Positions 57,616 through 64,000 of a stretch of 64,000 nt of DNA are shown here, piece by piece. The first letter of the stretch is position 1; the number at the start of each line of letters is the position of its first letter. Under the pieces are notes generated by a model. It was not told where the DNA came from. It made no database searches and worked only from the letters and a program-made list of their open reading frames with translations. Both the position numbers and the translations under genes were made by a program. Source of the stretch: Tolypeutes matacus. Taxonomy: Eukaryota; Chordata; Mammalia; Cingulata; Chlamyphoridae. The stretch lies in contig JAKSZT010038599.1 in assembly GCA_026826555.1 (NCBI GenBank), forward strand, positions 4,260,449-4,324,448, in the 5' to 3' direction.

Positions 57616-58336
57616 TATTTTAATTTGCTTAAGGCTGCCCCTGCAAAATACCAGAAATGTGTGTTGGCTTTTATAATGGTAATTTAGTAGTTCCATTATT
57701 TACTGTAAGGTAATTTAGCCTTACAGTTCCAAGGCTGTGAAAATCAAAGCATCATCAGACTTGTTTTCTCACCAAAGGTGGGCTGTTGTTCAGATCCTGG
57801 GCTTCTGCCATGTGGCAAGGCAAAATTGTGGCTCTACTTCTGGGTCTCTGCCTTCCCCTCCAGGCCCTTTTCTCTCAGAATCAGCTGTGTATGATCAAGC
57901 ACATGGCAGGACTCATCTCTTCAGCTTTTAGCTGCTCTGTGGTCCTGGCCTTTCAGGGACCTCTTTCCATGCCTCTGTGCTCTGCTGATACACAGCTTCA
58001 GGGCTCCAGAACCTGTCTCAGACTCTTGTGTCTTCTTTGTCTTTCTGCAGTCCCCTCTCTCACATGGCAAGGTCAAAATGGTGGCTGTCTTTCTCTGTGT
58101 GTGTTTCTACTTCCAGTTCTGTTTATGTAAGATTCCAACAAGAGGGCAAAGACCCACTCTGGATCATGCCTCACTGATGTAGTCCAATCAAAGGCTCTAA
58201 AGCAATTCAGTTAAGTGATCTGATCAAAAGGCCCCTTGATGCAATCAAGCTTCCTCCCTCCCCACTTCAGGAATGGGTTAGTTTAAGAACAGGATCTTTT
58301 CTGGGATTCACACACAAAAAACTTCAAACTGTCACA
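57616..58336 (-). mobile_element. LTR, family B (MaLR-like), antisense, 721 bp
   Basis: Antisense copy collinear with 27331-28002 (ATACCAGAAATGTGTGTTGG, TGCCATGTGGCAAGGC, CTCTTTCCATGCCTCTGTGC), ending AACTTCAAACTGTCACA. Flanks GTACG (57611-57615) and GTACA (58337-58341) differ by one CpG-type change, consistent with a 5-bp target duplication. Inserted in the L1 3' UTR. Confidence 0.8.
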
Positions 58337-58710
58337 GTACAGAATTTCTGTTTGAGGTGACGGAAAGGTTTTGTCAAAGGCTATTTGTGATGTTAGCACA
58401 ACATTGTAAATGGGACTGGCACCACTGAATCTTTTATTAGACTAGTTAAAAAGTGAAATTTTAGGTTGTATATATGATTTTAGAATAAAAAATTAGAAAA
58501 AAAGCATAAGATTGTAAAATACCAACAGTGAATCCTAATGTAATTTATGTACTATAATTTATAGGTTTATAATAATATTGTTTTATCAATTGTAACAAAG
58601 CTACCACACTAATTCAAAGTATTAATTTTAGGGGGTATATGGGAGCTTTGTATTTTCTGTATAATCTTTCTGTAAACCTACTATTTCTCTAATAAAAAAT
58701 TAATATTACT
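58337..58710 (+). mobile_element. Old L1 3' UTR, terminal part
   Basis: GTACAGAATTTCTGTTTGAG then AAATTTTAGGTTGTATATATG and AGAATAAAAAATTAG follow on from the L1 piece ending at 57615 and close the element near 58500. The further A/T-rich 200 bases, with ACCACACTAATTC, resemble a second L1 3' terminus. Confidence 0.7.
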
Positions 58711-59189
58711 GTACTTCAACAAAAAATTGAAGAAATTAGTATTATAATTTCTGTGATAATCTTATATATAATAGCAATAGAGTCCTAGAAATCACAGATA
58801 TTAATACCTGGGGAAGGGGTTGTTAGATTCAATGTTACTTTAATGTATGTATATATGAAAATATTATCACAATTATTTAAAAAATAAATTGATGAAAAAG
58901 TAATAAGTAAATTATAAAAATCTTTCTTTCACATTATTTTAATCAATACTCACAACAACTTTGTCAATAGGTCCTACAATTATGTAATATATTTATTAAG
59001 AATGAGGAATCTAAAGCTAAGAAATGTTAAATTGCCTTGAGTTGTTTTGAGAATATTAGCTAGTTTTAACTTATATAATATTTATGAATGATTTTTTATC
59101 TCTTCTGGATAAAGCTGGGCAATATTTCTCCTCAGAGCATCAATATAATTGATGAAGCAATGAACTCCTAATACAGTCTTAACAAATGA
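58711..59189 (+). repeat. AT-rich DNA with a MIR fragment
   Basis: Around 58930-59040, CAATACTCACAACAACTTTG, then GAATGAGGAATCTAAAGC, follows the MIR core order. The rest is unassigned. Confidence 0.5.
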
Positions 59190-59925
59190 TCAATTCAATA
59201 AAATAATATTTATTGATTGCCTGTTGGCAAGACACCACCATGTTAAATAATACAGTGCCCAGATCAACACTTTTAGTTAGAATAGGTTAAAGTATATGTC
59301 AAAAAAAAAGCTAAAATATCATTATTTCTTTGGTTTCAACTATGTCCTCAAAATTTCAGGAATTTGGGCCCTATAAAAATCAGTTGGCTTTGTTCAAAAC
59401 AAGAGATCCCAGGATTTCTCAAAAATGGACAATTTTCCATATTCCCACAGGTCTCCTGGCATTGAGATTCCAGTTTGGGGACCCCGACAGCTTCTCATTG
59501 ATTTTGATATATATTGTCCTCATTTGCTAAGGAAAATCATGAACTAATATTGTAGTACCATGATCTTCTCTTCCCCAAACCCAGTAAAATATCTTTTCTT
59601 CTTCAGGGTACATCTTTTCCTCCTTATGTCTTCTTTTCAATGAGTATTTATGTGAATGACTAAACATTTTACTTGAAACAAAATAACTGCATCGTAATGT
59701 ACTCATAATTTTGAAAAAAAATCAAGTTATCAGGCATTTTTTTTTTTGCCTTGTAAGTCGTTTCTTGTATCTACTCAGCAAGCCATTTATTGAGCAGTTA
59801 CTTAAACACAGCAATATCCTGGGCCTATATTTGTAAGCAACATTAACAAAAATCCTTGGGCAGTTTTCATTCTAGTGCCTCATTTCAGTGAGTAAATTCA
59901 TAGACAAAAGAGAAAACCAAATTGT
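59190..59925 (-). repeat. Two antisense L2 fragments and unassigned DNA
   Basis: L2-like antisense phrases lie at about 59200-59260 (ATATTTATTGATTGCCTG) and 59765-59925 (CATTTATTGAGCAGTTACTT, then CATTCTAGTGCCTCATTTC). The stretch between them has no recognisable feature. Confidence 0.5.
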
Positions 59926-62239
59926 GAGCCAGCAGATGTTTTTAACTGTGTGATACTCTGGAATGGTTCATACATATCATATACTGCAACCTCTTTCTCG
60001 TGTACCTTCCAGTATTCCAAAGACTAATGTCCTAAAAATGATATTTTACTGATTATCCTGCTGATAAGTTCCTTGATATCATTTAACTTCCATTCAAATG
60101 CACTCACATGAAATTTAACTTAGAACTGTTATAAATGGGGAGGAGGTTTGAGAAATGTATTTCTACTGTGTAGATGGTAGTAGGAGTGGTTTCATTCTGG
60201 TGCAAGCAGTGTAAAGGCACCTTCCCAGTTTGGTAAGCAATCTCTTGACACATTCAAGAGTGGTGACTCTTGGCAGTTTGGTTTTAGCTTAGATTCTACT
60301 GTTCCAGAACAATTACACTAGACAACTTCTTTAGCCATCCTAATCACTCTGTAAGTGACTTAAAGGATATAATAAATTCTATTCAACTTAAACTAACTGT
60401 GAAGATTCTATTTCATGCATCAAAACTCTTACTACACAGTAATTTGAATCGTTGCAGGCTGAAGATTCTTAAGGCAATGAAAACGTGGAATTTGTTTACC
60501 TATTCAGTTTGGAATCTAGTGCAGTGAGACTTAGCATATGAGGAAGGTCCCCTGGCTAGTCAGGGTCAGATGGTGGGTGAAACAACCACTTAAATTATGA
60601 CCTATGGGTTGCCTGGAATACAGCTGCTATGGAAAGCAAAGCTGCGGCAAACAAAGAGGCTGCCTCCTTCTGATTGTCCTAGAGAGTTTAGAAAAAGAAC
60701 ATGACCAGCTCAGAGTTATAAAGGTTCAACTCAACAAAGGAGCAGGATACTTGTTTGTTACTGCAAAAGGATCTCTTGCCTCTCACAGATCTGACAAGGC
60801 AAAGATCAGACAGAGTGATAATTGAGTATGAATCCATATAATAAAACACCAGGCATTTTAAGTTGCAAGCAATGACTGGGAAAAAGTGGAACCTTTATAA
60901 TTGCAAGAATTCATTTAGGTGATTTTAGGTGTGGAACATCACTTGCAAGCAAAACAGTCTTCTATTATAATCTGCTAAAGCTCCTGATTCTTTTCTTGCT
61001 TAGAAAATCTGTCATGACGTTATCTGAGCTAGATGCCTTGAAATGACATGAAACTTCCATCCATACCATGACTCTATCTTCCTTCAGGGCCTTGAGAGCT
61101 AAGATAATATACCAGAATGCATGCACTACATTTAAACCAGGATGAAATAGCTTAATACCATAACAAAGACAAAATTGCTGTTATATGCCGGCCAGAATAT
61201 ATAATCTTAAATGTTTTCATGAGTTGTAAAGTAAACACTTAATATTCAAGTCAAAACCTAAATTTAAGTGGGAACTCAAAAGGTAAAGGGAGCACTAAAG
61301 CTGGTTTTCAACTAGAAAATCCTTACTAATTGGTAATCAATTTTCACAATCTATTTAACTTTCAAAAAATGGGATACAAAACCCACGCAAAATTGTGAGT
61401 GTAAAAAAATCTCTGTCTCATCAATGTAGGTCTCCCCAAAGTGCTACAGATTCAGTTTTAGGGTGAACTATAAATAAAGAAAATCTTGTATCCCCTATCC
61501 CCTTTTGTAGCACCCAGGAACTTCACAGGGGATTTTCTGTTTCAAACCTTAATGTTAAATGGATAGAGGATGAAATTCTCTCCTTACAATTCAGACCTCA
61601 AGTAAATCCAAATTTAGTTTTGCAACCCAAAATAACAATATCTTTCCTTTCTGTAAAACCTCAATCCATAAATTTAGATTAAAATTAACCCACAAGAGAG
61701 CAGCCTGAGTATTTCACAAAAGAAAATGAAATCCTTCGCCAGGGGACTCTTATATTTGCACCAATTAAAATCCTCACAAAATCAGCACTTCAGTTAAAAA
61801 TGAGTAAACGTTCAAGGGAAAAATAGTTATTGTGAGAGAGAAGTAGCATAAAAATAGCAGTCACACACTAAAGGACAAATCTATAAAAGGGAAAGTTAAT
61901 AGAACTTCTCTAATTTAATCCCTTACTACTTTAAATCTTGGCTAAATTACTTCAGCTGCAGAGGACTCCTTGCTGTTTCTGAAATATGACTGGTATTCTT
62001 GAGCCTAAAGCCTTTACACTGCATTTTTTCTACTTTAAATGGCCTAAATTCAGCTAACCAAAAGACTAATACTGTTACCTCTTTCAAATTGTTGCTCAAA
62101 TATCTCCTCAGCAAGAGAAGAATATGGTAATTATAAGCCAGTCCTTTTAATCGATTCTCCCCAAACCACTTTTTGCCATATTTGTTTATATAATGTAAAT
62201 GATCAGTTCTAAAATAGGTTACATTTTATTTATTCTATT
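59926..62239. other. Unassigned non-coding DNA
   Basis: About 2.3 kb with no repeat or exon recognised. A 73-codon plus-strand frame at 60604-60825 has no motif. Candidate host unique sequence. Confidence 0.4.
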
Positions 62240-62370
62240 ATTTGTATTTTTATATCTCTCTACATTATAATAATCCTGTGAGAGCAGGGATCATTTTCTG
62301 TTCTTTGTTCATGATTGTCACCACAGCACCTAGTACTTTGTATGTACCATAAGGGTTCATTAAATGAAAC
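62240..62370 (+). repeat. L2 LINE 3' terminus
   Basis: GAGAGCAGGGATCATTTTC, ACCACAGCACCTAGTACTTT and TTCATTAAATGAAACAGAC are the sense end of L2. Confidence 0.7.
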
Positions 62371-62785
62371 AGACATATCTACCATCAAAGCAAGATGTTC
62401 TTACACTGTACTTGATTTAGGAATAAATCTCTGCATTTGATTTGGAAATGAATGATAACAATAACAATGTATATCACAGCATATGGGATGCAGCTGATGC
62501 ATTTTGTATAAGGAGATTAATAAACTTAAATGCTCACATTGTAAAAGAAGAAAATCTCAAAATATTTAGCTAAATATATGGTTTACCATGTTAGGAAACT
62601 TGAGACAGAATAAGATCACAGAAAGAACAAAGGAGAATTAATTTAAGGACAAGGACAAAAAATTAAGTGAAAATGTAGTTATTTTATAAAAGGAACTAAA
62701 TAGGCAAACCTCTGCCAAAAGTCATTAAGGAAAAAAAAGAGAGAAGGCCTATTACAACTTTTAGGAATAAAAGTGAAGACATAAC
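62371..62785. other. Unassigned AT-rich DNA
   Basis: No feature recognised. Confidence 0.4.
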
Positions 62786-62885
62786 TGTGATGGTTTGAAG
62801 CTATATGTACCCTAGAAAAGTATGCTCTTAAGGTTCATCTGTTCCAATGTGTGTGGACTTATTGTAAGAAGGATCGTCTGGTGAG
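62786..62885 (+). mobile_element. LTR, family B (MaLR-like), left end only
   Basis: Starts TGTGATGGTTTGAAGCTATA and is cut after about 100 bases by an antisense L1 3' UTR. The remainder should lie beyond the window. Confidence 0.65.
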
Positions 62886-64000
62886 CAAAAAATACAGGGA
62901 TTCCCATATGCCCCACTCCCTACACCTCCCACACCCTCCCACATAAATTACATCCTTCATTAGTGTGGCACATTCATTGCAATTGATAAATGCATCCTGG
63001 GGCATTGCCACTGAGCCTGGACCATAGTTCACATGGTAGTTTACATTCTTTCCCACACAATTCTTCAGGCTATGGGAAGATATATAATGGCCTATATCTG
63101 TCATTGCAATGCCATTCAGGATGATTCCCAAGTCCCGAAAAAAACCCATATTACACCTGTCTTTCCTTCCCCCTGCCCCCAGAGCCTCCTCTGTCCACTG
63201 CCTCCATATCAATGCTGTAATTTTTTTCCATTGCTAGAATAACAACAAGTCTATAGTAGGACACCGGTGAGTCTACTCTAGTCCATAGTTCATTCCCCAA
63301 TCCTGAGGATTCTGGGATGGTGATGTTCACTCCAGCTCTAATTGAGAGGGGCCTTCAATCTCATACAGCCGATGGGTGGGACTCTCTTGCTTGCAGTTGT
63401 AGTCTCTCTCATTTCCTTGGTATGGTGGTTGTCAATCCTCACCTCCTTGTTAATTGTCCTGGGTGAGTCCAATGAATTCAACAGTAGGTGTTGCAACTCT
63501 GCTGAGGCTCCAGGCCCACCTGGCACATAGACAGCCCAAAGATTCAAGTCTCTTGAATGTACACTTACAAATTCCAGCACCAAGTATAGGTTTAAATAGA
63601 AGGGACAGATGAGCCATGTGGAGGGAAGCCATAACTGAGTCCAAATCTGTCACTCTCAGAAGAACAAACTCCAAAGTAGGTCCCACCTGGGTGTCTTGAG
63701 AGCCCTCAGGAGCCCCAATATTTGGGGTAGTATCCACTTTGGTAAGTCTATGAGATCCTGCTGAGATGTGTATAAGCATTACCTCTGGGATGACCTCCCG
63801 ACTCACTTTGAAGTCTCTTAGCCATATAAACTCATTTGTCCTTACCTTTTCCCCCTTTTATTCGAGGTCTTTTTCCAGTTGCATTGCTGGTTGGTGCTTG
63901 GTAGTAATCCCTCTGTGCCAGGGAGGCTTATGCCTGGGAGTCATGTCCTATGTTGAGGGGAAAGTAATGCATGTATATGCTGAGTTTGGCTTAGAGACAG
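62886..64000 (-). mobile_element. L1 3' UTR, long version, antisense, runs off the window
   Basis: The reverse complement is collinear with 25680-27285 for over 1 kb (blocks at 63000 CATCCTGGGGC, 63370 GATGGGTGGGACTCTC, 63830 ACTCATTTGTCC, 63985 TGAGTTTGGCTTAGAGACAG). The two minus-strand frames of about 117 residues here are by-products of this non-coding sequence; the similar plus-strand frames at 26.4-27.2 kb are the same by-product. Confidence 0.75.

Noticed and set aside
60604..60825. 73-codon frame as a small host gene
   Set aside because: No motif, splice context or codon pattern sets it apart from chance in this AT-rich region.

Overview
This is repeat-rich, AT-rich mammalian genomic DNA: intergenic, or inside a very long intron. 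I found no convincing host protein-coding exon, rRNA, tRNA or snRNA gene, and no CRISPR array. The open frames are short and are either noise or broken retroelement protein. Shared ancient repeats (MIR, L2, L1, ERVL-type LTRs) show a placental mammal. Three things suggest Xenarthra (sloth, anteater or armadillo): tRNA-derived SINEs with heads like GGGAAGCGG and GGGGAGCAGATGTGG, no Alu or B1, and several LTR families and long L1 3' UTRs that I do not associate with primates, rodents, carnivores or ungulates. That assignment rests on recall of repeat families; a database comparison would settle it.

Layout. 1-5.3 kb: a decayed minus-strand class I retrovirus fragment (gag matrix, zinc knuckle, protease), then a MIR and L2. 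5.3-8.2 kb: an antisense L1 3' UTR, a solo LTR with perfect target duplication CCACC, and a second LTR that splits a MIR. 8.7-17 kb: one L1 3' end opened by two insertions, an env-containing provirus with paired LTRs (9539-15757) and a solo LTR (16079-16686, ATGAG duplications). The provirus itself carries a SINE. 22.2-29.2 kb: a decayed plus-strand ERVL-type pol relic split by two L1 3' ends and an antisense LTR. 31.5-33.5 kb: an LTR holding a 5'-truncated L1 3' UTR and a solo ERVL-like LTR. 35.6-36 kb: an intact 452-bp solo ERVL-like LTR flanked by AGGAT. 37-46.5 kb: mostly unassigned AT-rich DNA with an antisense MaLR-like LTR, three SINEs (one dimeric), MIR and L2.

46.9-58.7 kb is the most informative part. 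An old plus-strand L1 with ORF2 remnants was opened by a 6.57-kb minus-strand ERVL provirus (50490-57060, CCATC duplications). It has 5' LTR, tRNA-Leu-like primer site, gag, protease, RT, RNase H, integrase, dUTPase and 3' LTR, with no env. An antisense LTR then entered the L1 3' UTR (57616-58336). From 59 kb to the end there are MIR/L2 scraps, a long unassigned stretch, and an LTR interrupted by an antisense L1 3' UTR that runs off the window.

The elements do not work together as a pathway. What ties them is their nesting order, which gives a relative chronology: MIR/L2 and old L1 first, then ERVL and MaLR-like LTRs and the env-containing provirus, then the CpG-rich SINE and poly-A-tailed L1 fragments. 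All retroviral coding regions carry stops or frameshifts as read here.
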